This document shows positions 1-11,451 of a DNA stretch of 64,000 nucleotides, one piece after another (position 1 is the stretch's first letter; every line of letters begins with the position of its first letter). The stretch covers positions 1-64,000 of the forward strand of contig NZ_CP053828.1 in assembly GCF_013372165.1 (NCBI RefSeq), given 5' to 3'. This DNA comes from Campylobacter hyointestinalis subsp. lawsonii. Lineage in GTDB: Bacteria > Campylobacterota > Campylobacteria > Campylobacterales > Campylobacteraceae. The notes under the pieces were generated by a model. It worked only from the letters and a program-made list of their open reading frames with translations, did no database searches and was not told the DNA's origin. The translations under genes were made by a program, and so were the position numbers.

Positions 1-1311
1 TTGTTAGCAAATGAAGTCTTAGAACTTTTAAGTCAAGAAATTTCAAAAAATGAGATGGAAAACTACATATCTCAAATTAAATTCAATGAAAAATTATCAA
101 ATAATGAAACTGCTATTTTTACAGCACCAAACGAACTTATGGCTAAATTTATACAAACTAGATATGCTTCTAAGATCGCTCATCTTTTTGAGATAAAAAC
201 AGGAAATAAACCAAATATAAGCATCACTACTCAAAAAAATAGACTATCTATCAAAACAAAAGACGTAGATGTAAAACAGATCAGAACTCAAAGTTCGCTT
301 TTAAATCCAAGCTATACTTTTGAAAACTTCGTCGTAGGCGACTCAAATCAATTCGCATATATTAGTTCAAAACAAGTAGCAGCAAATCCAGGTCTTGTTT
401 ATAATCCACTTTTTATATACGGCTCAACCGGACTTGGTAAAACTCACCTTTTACAATCCATCGGAAATTACTGCTTAGAACACGGAAAAACAGTTATATG
501 CGTAACTAGCGAACAATTTATGAGCGATTTTATGAGAAACGTTGAAAATAGAACTATGAATAAATTTAAAGAAAAATATCGTAGTTGTGATGTTTTGCTT
601 ATAGACGATATCCAGTTTTTTCATAAGTCAGAAAAAACACAAGAGGAGTTTTTTCATACTTTCAATGAAATTCACGCCAAAAAAGGTCAGATAGTTATGA
701 CTTCAGATAAACCGCCAAAAATGCTAAAAGGTTTTGAAGAAAGATTAAAAAGTCGTTTTGAATGGGGACTTATGGCTGATATCACGCCACCTGAGCTTGA
801 TACTAAAATACGCATTATAAAAGCAAAATGTGAGTTTGATGGTATAAATTTAAGCAGTGATATAACAGAATACATAGCTACAAATATGGGTGACAATATC
901 CGCGAGATAGAAAGTGCTATCATAAACATAAATGCATTTGCAAATATTATGCGTCAAGAAATAACTCTTGAATTTGCTAAAAACGTTATTAAAGATCAGA
1001 TAAAAGAGAAAAAAGAAAATATAAGCCTTGAAAATATCATAGATTGTGTAAGCAAAGAGATGAATATAAAACCAAGCGATATAAAAAGTAAAAGTCGTAC
1101 AAAAGGCATAGTAGAAGCTAGAAGAATTTGTATATATTTAGCAAAATCTCTTACTCCAAACTCAATGCCTCAACTAGCATCGCATTTTGGATTAAAAGAC
1201 CATAGCGCAGTTAGTCATAACATAAAAAAAATAAATGAGATAATCAATAACGATGAATATTTTAAAGCAAGAGTCGAAGAGCTAAAAAATAAGATAACTT
1301 CAAAGGAATAA
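1..1311 (+). CDS. dnaA: Chromosomal replication initiator protein DnaA
   Basis: AAA+ initiator that binds DnaA boxes at oriC and opens the origin. The protein has 436 residues, normal for the family, and starts with TTG at base 1. An N-terminal domain I (about 1-85) and a short linker precede the AAA+ domain, which has Walker A GSTGLGKTH at about 141-149 and Walker B LLIDDIQFF near 199. The C-terminal helix-turn-helix contains the DnaA signature around SMPQLASHFGLKDHSAVSH (about 387-405). It is followed by a short AT-rich spacer with DnaA-box-like sites and then dnaN. The promoter lies outside the window. Identification is secure. Confidence 0.99.
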   Translation: MLANEVLELLSQEISKNEMENYISQIKFNEKLSNNETAIFTAPNELMAKFIQTRYASKIAHLFEIKTGNKPNISITTQKNRLSIKTKDVDVKQIRTQSSLLNPSYTFENFVVGDSNQFAYISSKQVAANPGLVYNPLFIYGSTGLGKTHLLQSIGNYCLEHGKTVICVTSEQFMSDFMRNVENRTMNKFKEKYRSCDVLLIDDIQFFHKSEKTQEEFFHTFNEIHAKKGQIVMTSDKPPKMLKGFEERLKSRFEWGLMADITPPELDTKIRIIKAKCEFDGINLSSDITEYIATNMGDNIREIESAIININAFANIMRQEITLEFAKNVIKDQIKEKKENISLENIIDCVSKEMNIKPSDIKSKSRTKGIVEARRICIYLAKSLTPNSMPQLASHFGLKDHSAVSHNIKKINEIINNDEYFKARVEELKNKITSKE

Positions 1312-1447
1312 TGTGAAAATCTGTGAAAATATAAAAAAAGTTTTTCAACCATAAAATATCAAATTTAAAGGCGTTTGATGTTGGTTTTCACAAAATCAAC
1401 ATACTAACTAAATAAAAAAATATAATTTAAATTTAAAAGGCAAAAAA
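1312..1447. other. dnaA-dnaN spacer with DnaA-box-like sites (candidate oriC element)
   Basis: The 136-base spacer holds three copies of the octamer TTTTCACA or its complement: TGTGAAAAT at 1312-1320 and again at 1322-1330 (same orientation, 10 bases apart), and GTTTTCACA at 1384-1392 in the opposite orientation. The third copy lies between the arms ATGTTG (1378-1383) and CAACAT (1397-1402). An A/T-only run follows at about 1410-1440 and could be an unwinding element. Epsilonproteobacterial origins are known to place DnaA boxes in this spacer (oriC2 of Helicobacter). That this spacer works as an origin is inference. Confidence 0.6.
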
Positions 1448-4850
<3,403 letters not shown>

Positions 4851-4851
<1 letters not shown>

Positions 4852-6242
4852 TGCTTTATAGCCAAACAAAGGAGCGAAGCAATCGCTTTGCTCTTGCACT
4901 TCGTATAGCTATTCCATTTATCTTCGTACTATTTTTTTGGGGTTATACTTTTTTAAAGATTGATCTATTTGCTAAACAAGATCTTGTATTATTTTTAGCA
5001 CTTACTTTAGCCTATGTTTATTACACTTTTTTTATGATATATCAAGGTTTTAACTCAAGCTTTATAGACCAAAATACTAAAACATTCACAAAAGAAAAGA
5101 TAAAAGATATAATTCAAAAAAGTATAAAAAAACAAGAAAACAGAAATATCGTGATGATAGGCATAAAAAATTTAAATGAGATAAATCAAAGATATGGTTT
5201 TGAGAATTTAGATCAAATTTTAAGGCTTTTTGTCATTGAATTAGAGTATTTTTTAAAGAAAAAAAATCTATATAATATTCCTATAGGAAAGTATTTTGAT
5301 GGTTATTTTTTGATGCTTTTAGATTCTAAAGAGAGCTCTCTTAGTCATATATTAAAAGAATTTGAGCTTTATATATCTAAAAAAGGCATAAACAATATAG
5401 AGATAAACATGGTTTTTAGTATGTTGCCAAATAGTTATGACCTAAATTTAAATAGTACGATTTCAGCACTTTTTTATAAGATATTAGATGATGAAAATAG
5501 CAAAAAAATCGATATAAATGATTATGAAAAGATGATTTATGATGCCATACAAAACAGAAATTTTATTTTAAAGTTTCAAACTATAAAAGATAATAAATTT
5601 GATAAAGATATGATATATCTTATACAAAAACTTAAATTTAATTCTCAAAATATACCAAAATACAAACTCACAAAAATTATAAATCAAATGGGTTATGAGA
5701 TAAAATATGATCTTGAAATTATAAAATTATTGTTTGAAGATCTAAATTTCAATAAGATAAAGCATAAACTTTTTATAGAAATTTCGCCCGTTAGTATAAG
5801 AAATCACGAGTTTATGACTAAATTCTTTAAATTAGTAAGAGATAAAAATATAGATCCAAATAAGATTGTATTTGAGTTTTTTGAAGAGAGTTATTTTAAA
5901 CAGATAAATAAATTTAAAGAGATATTAAACGAATACAAAAAACAGGGCTTTTGCTTTGCTTTATCTCATTTTGGTGGTCAAAATTCCAGCTTAGAATATC
6001 TAAAATATTTAGAAGTTGATTATATAATCTACGATATGGAATTTAGTAAAAATCTAAATGATTCTAAATTTGAAAAGATATTACAAAGCATAGAAATATT
6101 ATCAAAAAATCTTGGTATAAAAACTATAATAAGATTTATCGATAAAGATGAAATTTACGATAAAGTAAAAAAGAGCGGTATAGATTTTTTACAAGGATTT
6201 TGTATAGATAAACCAAAAAATACTTTAGGAGAAATTCAGTGA
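4851..6242 (+). CDS. Membrane-anchored degenerate GGDEF/EAL-domain protein
   Basis: About 463 residues from the ATG at 4851, which overlaps the gyrB stop; a TTG at 4848 is possible but less likely. Two membrane segments lie near residues 15-60. A GGDEF-like fold follows, but the signature is replaced by KYFDGYFLMLL. The EAL-like domain has FILKFQTI at the usual start, EFFEES where ExTE is expected, ALSHFGG where AIDDFG is expected, and YDMEF where KIDG is expected. All main catalytic acidic residues are therefore missing or shifted. I infer an enzymatically inactive c-di-GMP receptor or scaffold. It is placed between gyrB and queF and is translationally coupled to both. Confidence 0.8.
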
Positions 6243-6670
6243 AATATGGTGAAAAAATAATAAATGAATTTGATATAGAAAAAGATCTTGAAATTTGGCC
6301 AAACTCTAGTAAAAACGACTATGCTATACGCATAACTTTACCTGAGTTCGTGTGCTTTTGTCCGCGCTCGGGATATCCTGATTTTGCGACTATATACTTA
6401 ACTTACGTGCCGCGTGACTTTGTAGTCGAACTAAAAGCGATAAAACTCTATATAAATAGCTTTTTAAACCGCCATATAAGCCACGAAGCAAGTATAAATG
6501 AGATCTATGATACTTTAGATAAAAAGTTAAATCCAAAGTATTTACGCGTTGTGGGTGACTTTAATCCGCGTGGAAACGTGCATACGGTTATAGAACTAGA
6601 TTCAAATTTAGTTCGCAAAGAAAAATTTGACGTAAGTTCTATCACTTTAGAAACTACTCGCAAATTTTAA
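6239..6670 (+). CDS. queF: NADPH-dependent 7-cyano-7-deazaguanine reductase
   Basis: Reduces preQ0 to preQ1 in queuosine biosynthesis. This is the short, unimodular QueF type (143 residues). The active-site segment EFVCFCPRSGYPDF (36-49) gives the nucleophile Cys41 and the catalytic Asp48, and ELKAIKLYINSFLNRHISHE corresponds to the family E(S)KSxK...HE substrate/NADPH motif. The GTG start at 6239 overlaps the stop of the previous gene by four bases, so translation is probably coupled. The next gene begins 9 bases downstream. Confidence 0.95.
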   Translation: MKYGEKIINEFDIEKDLEIWPNSSKNDYAIRITLPEFVCFCPRSGYPDFATIYLTYVPRDFVVELKAIKLYINSFLNRHISHEASINEIYDTLDKKLNPKYLRVVGDFNPRGNVHTVIELDSNLVRKEKFDVSSITLETTRKF

Positions 6671-6679
6671 GGCTCAAAA

Positions 6680-7900
6680 ATGATAAACGCTAAACTCATC
6701 GATCATATCTTTAAAGCTGCTTCGATTTCACGTTGGAATGACTATCCAAAAATGGTAAATTTAGTCGAGCTTGACAAACAAGCACATAAATTTATAATAG
6801 CTTATTTTATCGCAAAACTCGAGCCTGAGATTGATATGAACTATATCATAGAAGGCTGTGTTTTTGAGTTTTTAAGTCGTGTAGTAGTGACTGACATACG
6901 CCCTGATGTGTTTCATCAGATCCAAAAATCCAAAAATAAAGAAATACAAAGCTGGATTTTAACTAAACTTGAAAATATGGTTGAAGATATCGACGATGGT
7001 AATTTTTTTGAAAGGTTTAAAGCTTATCAAGACGATAAAACTCATCAAAAAGAGCGTCTTATCTTAAAAGCGGCTAGCTATATAGCGACAAAATGGGAGT
7101 TTAGTATAGTTTATCAAACTAGCAAGTTTTTAAGTGATATAGAAGAGTTAAAACAAAAAGTTGATGAGGAACTAGAAGATTACTATGAACTTATAGGAGT
7201 TCGTAAGATCGCTATGAATCAAAAACTAGCTCGTATTATAGATCTAAGCGGACGTCTTCGCTTCCAAAAGCGTTGGGCACAAACTCAGCGCATTCCTGAG
7301 ACTGCGGTATTAGGACATATGCTAGTTGTGGCGATATTTGCTTATTTTTATAGCTTAAAAGTAGGGGCTTGTCCAAAACGACTTGAAAATAACTTTTATT
7401 GCGCTTTGTTTCACGACTTACCAGAAAGCCTTACGCGTGACATCATAAGTCCAGTAAAATATGGTATAAGCGGACTAAATGAGATAATAAGCGAATATGA
7501 GATGAGGCTTATAGATGAGCGAATTTTACCTTTTGTTCCTGAGAGTTTTAGAGACGAGTTTAGTTATATTTTAGGTGTTAGAAAAGAAGATGGTGTTTTT
7601 AAAAAAGATGAATTTGAAAATCGTATAAAAAAAACCATTCCAGTGCATTTTGAAGGCAGTATGAGTAGTGTAAATGATAATGAGTTTAATGCTATAGATG
7701 GTAAAGCTCTAAAATACTGCGACAATCTAGCCGCTTATGTAGAAGCGGGAATTTCCATAAGTTATGGTGTAAAAAGCAAGGATTTAGTCAGCGGATTTAG
7801 CAATATACAAGCTAAATTTGATAAAAATCCAAAGATAGAAAGCGTCGATTTTAGCAAAATTTGTGCTGAGATTATAGAGTATTTTGATATAAAACTTTAA
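6680..7900 (+). CDS. HD-domain metal-dependent phosphohydrolase
   Basis: 406-residue cytosolic protein. The middle contains an HD-domain pattern: ETAVLGHMLVVAIFAYF supplies the first His, ALFHDLPESLTRD supplies the His-Asp pair with an adjacent Glu, and KYCDNLAAYVEA supplies the last Asp. The arrangement resembles YfbR-type nucleotidases and other HD hydrolases, but the N-terminal 180 residues are not something I recognise and the substrate is unknown. It follows queF by 9 bases with a GGCTC-poor ribosome site. The SRP RNA gene converges on it directly downstream. Confidence 0.8.
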   Translation: MINAKLIDHIFKAASISRWNDYPKMVNLVELDKQAHKFIIAYFIAKLEPEIDMNYIIEGCVFEFLSRVVVTDIRPDVFHQIQKSKNKEIQSWILTKLENMVEDIDDGNFFERFKAYQDDKTHQKERLILKAASYIATKWEFSIVYQTSKFLSDIEELKQKVDEELEDYYELIGVRKIAMNQKLARIIDLSGRLRFQKRWAQTQRIPETAVLGHMLVVAIFAYFYSLKVGACPKRLENNFYCALFHDLPESLTRDIISPVKYGISGLNEIISEYEMRLIDERILPFVPESFRDEFSYILGVRKEDGVFKKDEFENRIKKTIPVHFEGSMSSVNDNEFNAIDGKALKYCDNLAAYVEAGISISYGVKSKDLVSGFSNIQAKFDKNPKIESVDFSKICAEIIEYFDIKL

Positions 7901-7903
7901 AAA

Positions 7904-8006
7904 CCCTTCCCCAGATGACTGCGGCACACACTAAGAAAAAGTGCTCTGCTATGTTCCCATCCTGAAGCGGTTCTTTTTAAAAGCATTGCACAGGTCTAAG
8001 GAAAGG
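7904..8006 (-). ncRNA. ffs: Signal recognition particle RNA (small bacterial 4.5S type)
   Basis: Read on the minus strand, the region folds as a long hairpin with complementary ends, CCTTTCC at the 5' end (8000-8006) and GGGGAAGG at the 3' end (about 7905-7912). The apical part reads CAGG-ATG-GGAA-CAT-AGCAG at about 7946-7965, matching the conserved SRP helix 8 pattern AGG-nnn-GGAA-nnn-AGCAG with a GGAA tetraloop. The length near 103 bases fits. A T-run follows the 3' end at 7899-7903 and a TATAAT box lies just upstream at 8015-8020. The RNA binds Ffh for co-translational membrane targeting. Confidence 0.92.
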
Positions 8007-8014
8007 CGAAAAGG

Positions 8015-8020
8015 ATTATA
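8015..8020 (-). promoter_or_regulatory. -10 box of the SRP RNA promoter
   Basis: A perfect TATAAT on the minus strand, in context AGATATAATCC. It places transcription initiation about 7-9 bases downstream, at the inferred 5' end of the SRP RNA. Confidence 0.75.
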
Positions 8021-8050
8021 TCTAAATCATACTTAAATTAGGATTATTTT

Positions 8051-8473
8051 ATGAACGTTAAATTTCATTTGCTATCGGTTTTTAGGGAACTTTTTATCCC
8101 GCATCATAGATCTTTAGAGTTTCGAGCGAAGATATTTGCTGCGATGATATGTGCCAAAAAAAATATATCTGATAGCGATTTTGAAGATATAAAAGATATC
8201 GCGAACGAAATTTATCCAAATGATGTGAAAAGGATAGGCGTCTTGACGCAAACTGTAAAAGAGTATGTAAATAAAGTAAAAGTTCTTAATTTTTTAAATT
8301 TAGACAACCTTTTACAAGACATAGATGATGAACTAAAAAACATAAAACGCTACGCTAAAAAGATAGATTTTGCTCATCTTAGACGTCTTATGTTAGATAG
8401 TAGCGAAGAAGACGCACTCATACAACAAAGAGTTTATGAATATTTTTTAGAAGAAGTTAAAAGATATAGTTGA
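8051..8473 (+). CDS. Conserved hypothetical protein, mostly helical
   Basis: 140-residue soluble protein that I do not recognise. It is rich in Lys/Asp/Glu/Leu, has no signal peptide or membrane segment, and has a helical pattern throughout. The segment SLEFRAKIFAAMICAKKNIS recalls a TerB- or DnaJ-N-terminal-type helical bundle, but this is weak. It starts at ATG 8051 with GGATTATTTT upstream, shares its 5' spacer with the divergent SRP RNA gene, and is followed by 276 bases without a gene. Confidence 0.65.
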   Translation: MNVKFHLLSVFRELFIPHHRSLEFRAKIFAAMICAKKNISDSDFEDIKDIANEIYPNDVKRIGVLTQTVKEYVNKVKVLNFLNLDNLLQDIDDELKNIKRYAKKIDFAHLRRLMLDSSEEDALIQQRVYEYFLEEVKRYS

Positions 8474-8710
8474 TAAAATTTAGCTTTTTCTTACCACTTA
8501 TAGCTCTTAGAGTGGTGGAATTTAATGTTTTATGTAGATAAATTTACTACTAATCATATCTTATAAAATAGTATAAATTTAGTTTTTGTATATTTAAATA
8601 GACATTTTTAAATAGACATTTTGCAAAAATTATCTTATGCTAAAGCATATTTATATCTTGAAAAAAAGTGGGTTGAGCTTTTTTAAATTTTTAAAAGATT
8701 ATTTACTCTA

Positions 8711-8748
8711 TTTGTTATGTCAGTATTAATCCATACCAACATAACAAA
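8711..8748. terminator. Inverted repeat between convergent genes, probable terminator
   Basis: Perfect 10-base arms TTTGTTATGT (8711-8720) and ACATAACAAA (8739-8748) around an 18-base loop, followed on the plus strand by TTTATTTTTT. It lies between the ends of the plus-strand hypothetical gene and minus-strand flgE and could stop transcription from either. The rest of 8474-8749 is AT-rich, with a direct repeat AAATAGACATTTT near 8595-8625 and nothing else I can assign. Confidence 0.5.
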
Positions 8749-8749
8749 T

Positions 8750-10633
8750 TTATTTTTTCATATTTATCGCTTTTTGTATCATCTGATCACTTGTAGTGAT
8801 AGACTTCGCACTTGCATCGTAAGCTTTTTGCATAATTATAAGATCAGTCAAAGACGTGCCTAGATCGACATTTGACATCTCAAGTGATCTATTTTGTATC
8901 TTTGCTCCATATATCACTTCGCCGTTTTTATCTGTAAAAAATATCGGTCTGCCTGAATTTGAAGTCGCAGAGTAAGCATTTTCGCCTACTTTGCTTAGTC
9001 CTTGGTCATTTTGAAAATGATAAAGTGCCACTTTAGCTACAGAACTCATCTTTCCATTGTCAAATACAGCTATTATTTCGCCGTTATCGTTCATACTATA
9101 TTCTTTTAAAATTCCCTCAGCAAAGCCATCTTTTATAACATTTGTCATCACAGACTTATTTGCACTTGTTACTAAGCCATCATAACCAGAGTTTGGCGTA
9201 CCTTCGGTATAAAAACTACCAAAATTTAGTTTTACACCGCCTATTTCGTTAATTGTACTTGAAACTAGAGCACCTTTGTTATTGTAAGTAAGTGCGCCTG
9301 TAGAAGTGCTTAAAACTTCGTTTTTAGGTGATTTCATCGTAGCAGTTACGTTCCAGATAGTTTGATCTGCATTTTGTGGAATTTGTTTTTCATACTCTAG
9401 TTTTATAATATTTTTTGTGCCATCTGCGTTATATACGTCTGTAGTTGAGCTAAATTTATTTGGGACTTCTTGTTTTACAATAGCTTCTGCAGCAATGGTC
9501 AGCTCTTCGTCCAAATTTAGCTTACTGACGTCATAGTTTTTTATCTCAAATTTGCCGTCTTTGTCGGCTGTAGCTCTTGCTGTAACTTGTTTTCCATCAA
9601 TGTCTGTTATCTTTATAGTTACTTCTTGATTTTCATTTATGCTTAACACTTCTGGAGTATCTTTTAAATCGCCTTTTAAAGAGATAGTTTTTGCATCTTT
9701 ATCTAGCATTTCTGTAGTAGAATTTGCAGTTATATTTAAATCCCCATCTAAATTTAAGTCTTTTACATCGATATTATTTAGGCTAAATTTACCATCCTTA
9801 TCGGTTTTTGTATCTACTTCTAAAACCTTGCCGTTTTTATCTGTGATTTTTAAATTTACGGTTTGATTTTCGCCGATATCCATTTTGTGTTCAGCTACGT
9901 TTAAATCCCCATTTATGTTTAGTCTTTGAGCTGCTTTATCTAAAGTTTGATTTATCTGATCGTTGGTTAAATTTAACTCTTCTTTTGTTGTTGGATTTAT
10001 ATTTAAATTTAGTTTTACATTGTCTTTTATAAGACTAGAATCCAAATTTCCTTTTAGTTTAACTTCAGTTGTAGCAGTAGCTGGTATAAAAAGTATGTTT
10101 GGTAGATGTATTTTTGTCTGTGCATCGACTGCTCCAAGATTGATAGAGTTTCCAGTCTCAACCGTAAATGCTTCGCCGTTTGTTCCTGCTCCTAGTTTAT
10201 CTTGTGCGTTTTGACTAAGACCTATAGGCGATAAATTTGCCATTGTACCTTGTAAGTATCTACCGCTAGAATCTACCATATCTCCATTTGAGTCTATTAT
10301 GAAATCGCCGTTTCTAGTAAAATACAGCTCATTGCCCACGCTTACGCCAAAAAATCCATCTCCTTCGATAGCCATATCAAACACTTTATCAGTGCTAGTT
10401 ATATTACCTTGAGAGAATTGCAAGGAAGTTGCCATACTAGTCGAGCCAAGTCCTATTTGAGAGGTTACTGGAGTAGAGCCTTGCGCAAGAGTCTGATAAA
10501 ATATGCTTTTAAACTCAGGTGTGCTTGACTTAAAGCCGACATTATTTACGTTTGATATGTTATTTGCAACTACATCGATACCAAATCCTTGAGATTTTAC
10601 CCCACTGATACCGTTGTAAAATCCTATCATCAT
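8750..10633 (-). CDS. flgE: Flagellar hook protein FlgE family
   Basis: Hook-type axial protein, 627 residues. The N-terminus has the FlgE/rod motif NNISNVNNVGFKSS (24-37) and GDGFFGV (91-97), and the C-terminus ends with SLTDLIIMQKAYDASAKS, the coiled-coil half of the D0 domain. Between residues about 237 and 385 lies a tandem pair of ~79-residue units, listed separately. It is the last gene of fliK-flgD-flgE, and its ATG overlaps the flgD stop (ATGA). This is the locus of Cj0043 in C. jejuni; a second, larger hook gene elsewhere (flgE2/Cj1729c type) is known in that species, so this copy may be a hook variant or minor component. Confidence 0.92.
   Translation of the reverse strand: MMIGFYNGISGVKSQGFGIDVVANNISNVNNVGFKSSTPEFKSIFYQTLAQGSTPVTSQIGLGSTSMATSLQFSQGNITSTDKVFDMAIEGDGFFGVSVGNELYFTRNGDFIIDSNGDMVDSSGRYLQGTMANLSPIGLSQNAQDKLGAGTNGEAFTVETGNSINLGAVDAQTKIHLPNILFIPATATTEVKLKGNLDSSLIKDNVKLNLNINPTTKEELNLTNDQINQTLDKAAQRLNINGDLNVAEHKMDIGENQTVNLKITDKNGKVLEVDTKTDKDGKFSLNNIDVKDLNLDGDLNITANSTTEMLDKDAKTISLKGDLKDTPEVLSINENQEVTIKITDIDGKQVTARATADKDGKFEIKNYDVSKLNLDEELTIAAEAIVKQEVPNKFSSTTDVYNADGTKNIIKLEYEKQIPQNADQTIWNVTATMKSPKNEVLSTSTGALTYNNKGALVSSTINEIGGVKLNFGSFYTEGTPNSGYDGLVTSANKSVMTNVIKDGFAEGILKEYSMNDNGEIIAVFDNGKMSSVAKVALYHFQNDQGLSKVGENAYSATSNSGRPIFFTDKNGEVIYGAKIQNRSLEMSNVDLGTSLTDLIIMQKAYDASAKSITTSDQMIQKAINMKK
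9451..9925 (-). repeat. Tandem ~79-residue repeat inside FlgE
   Basis: Two copies in the protein at residues about 237-310 and 316-390, offset by 79 residues. Matching segments are ENQTVNLKITDKNGK (255-269) against ENQEVTIKITDIDGK (334-348), and DKDGKFSLNNIDVKDLNLD (278-296) against DKDGKFEIKNYDVSKLNLD (357-375). The beta-rich G-x-D-K-D-G-K pattern resembles bacterial Ig-like modules. It occupies the surface-exposed middle of the hook subunit. Confidence 0.85.
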
Positions 10634-11400
10634 GAGTTTGTATCCTCACTACTACTTTCACCACTATTTGATGCTGTAGTCTTTTTAACAGGTTCTGTAA
10701 ATTCAGATATTTTGTCTATGGAAATATACTCGCCTGCTATTTTTACTTGAGCTACACCATCTACAAATTTAACTGCTTCAACAGGGTATGAGCCGATGAT
10801 TGCTTCTTGTTTTTGGTCATTTTTATCTGTATAGCTTGCTTTTATTACATACTCTCCAGCTGATGTTTGCAAACCATTATCATCAGTGCCGTCCCAAGTA
10901 AAGCTATTTGTACCTTTGTTTAACTCATTAAATGGTATATTTTTTATCAAATCTCCTGTTGAATTGTAAATCCCGATATTACCAAATTTCGCATCACTTC
11001 CAAAGTTTATTTTAAAATCCACTCTACTAGTAGCCGTATCTTTTGATATAGCATTTGAGAGATTTGCTATTTTGCCAAGTGCGCTCATAGCAGTCATCGA
11101 AAGACTACCTTGCATCTGCTCGGTGAGTTGTTTCATAACTTTATTTGTATTTTCTTGCATTTCAAGAGTTGCTAACTGACTGGTTTGTTCAAGCATCTTT
11201 GCACTATCCATAGTTTCGGTTGGATCTTGATATTGAAGTTCTGTAAGAAGAAGCTTCATAAAGGCATCTTTATCAAGGGTTGAGTTTGGGTTTGTCCCTG
11301 TACCTGCTACGCCATTTTCTTTTTCAGCAGTTTTGTCTGCTGCCCATTTGTCTGTCGTAAATGTCGGAGTTGTAGTGTTATTTACTGAACTGATTGCCAT
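10630..11400 (-). CDS. flgD: Flagellar hook assembly (capping) protein FlgD
   Basis: Scaffold that caps the growing hook and is then displaced. 256 residues. The conserved N-terminal part contains LDKDAFMKLLLTELQYQDPTE (about 42-62), the family hallmark, and QTSQLATLEMQENTN. The middle contains the FlgD Ig-like segment YNSTGDLIKNIPF...FTWDGTDDNGLQTSAGEY. It is translationally coupled to flgE through a 4-base overlap and lies 51 bases after fliK. The C-terminal Ser/Thr/Glu tail is low complexity. Confidence 0.95.
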   Translation of the reverse strand: MAISSVNNTTTPTFTTDKWAADKTAEKENGVAGTGTNPNSTLDKDAFMKLLLTELQYQDPTETMDSAKMLEQTSQLATLEMQENTNKVMKQLTEQMQGSLSMTAMSALGKIANLSNAISKDTATSRVDFKINFGSDAKFGNIGIYNSTGDLIKNIPFNELNKGTNSFTWDGTDDNGLQTSAGEYVIKASYTDKNDQKQEAIIGSYPVEAVKFVDGVAQVKIAGEYISIDKISEFTEPVKKTTASNSGESSSEDTNS

Positions 11401-11451
11401 TTTAAATCCTTTAATGCTTTGTTGATTTTATCTAAGCAAATTTTATTCCAC

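Noticed and set aside
8590-8630. Direct repeat AAATAGACATTTT as start of a repeat array or CRISPR
   Set aside because: Only two overlapping copies, no spacers of constant length and no cas gene in the window.
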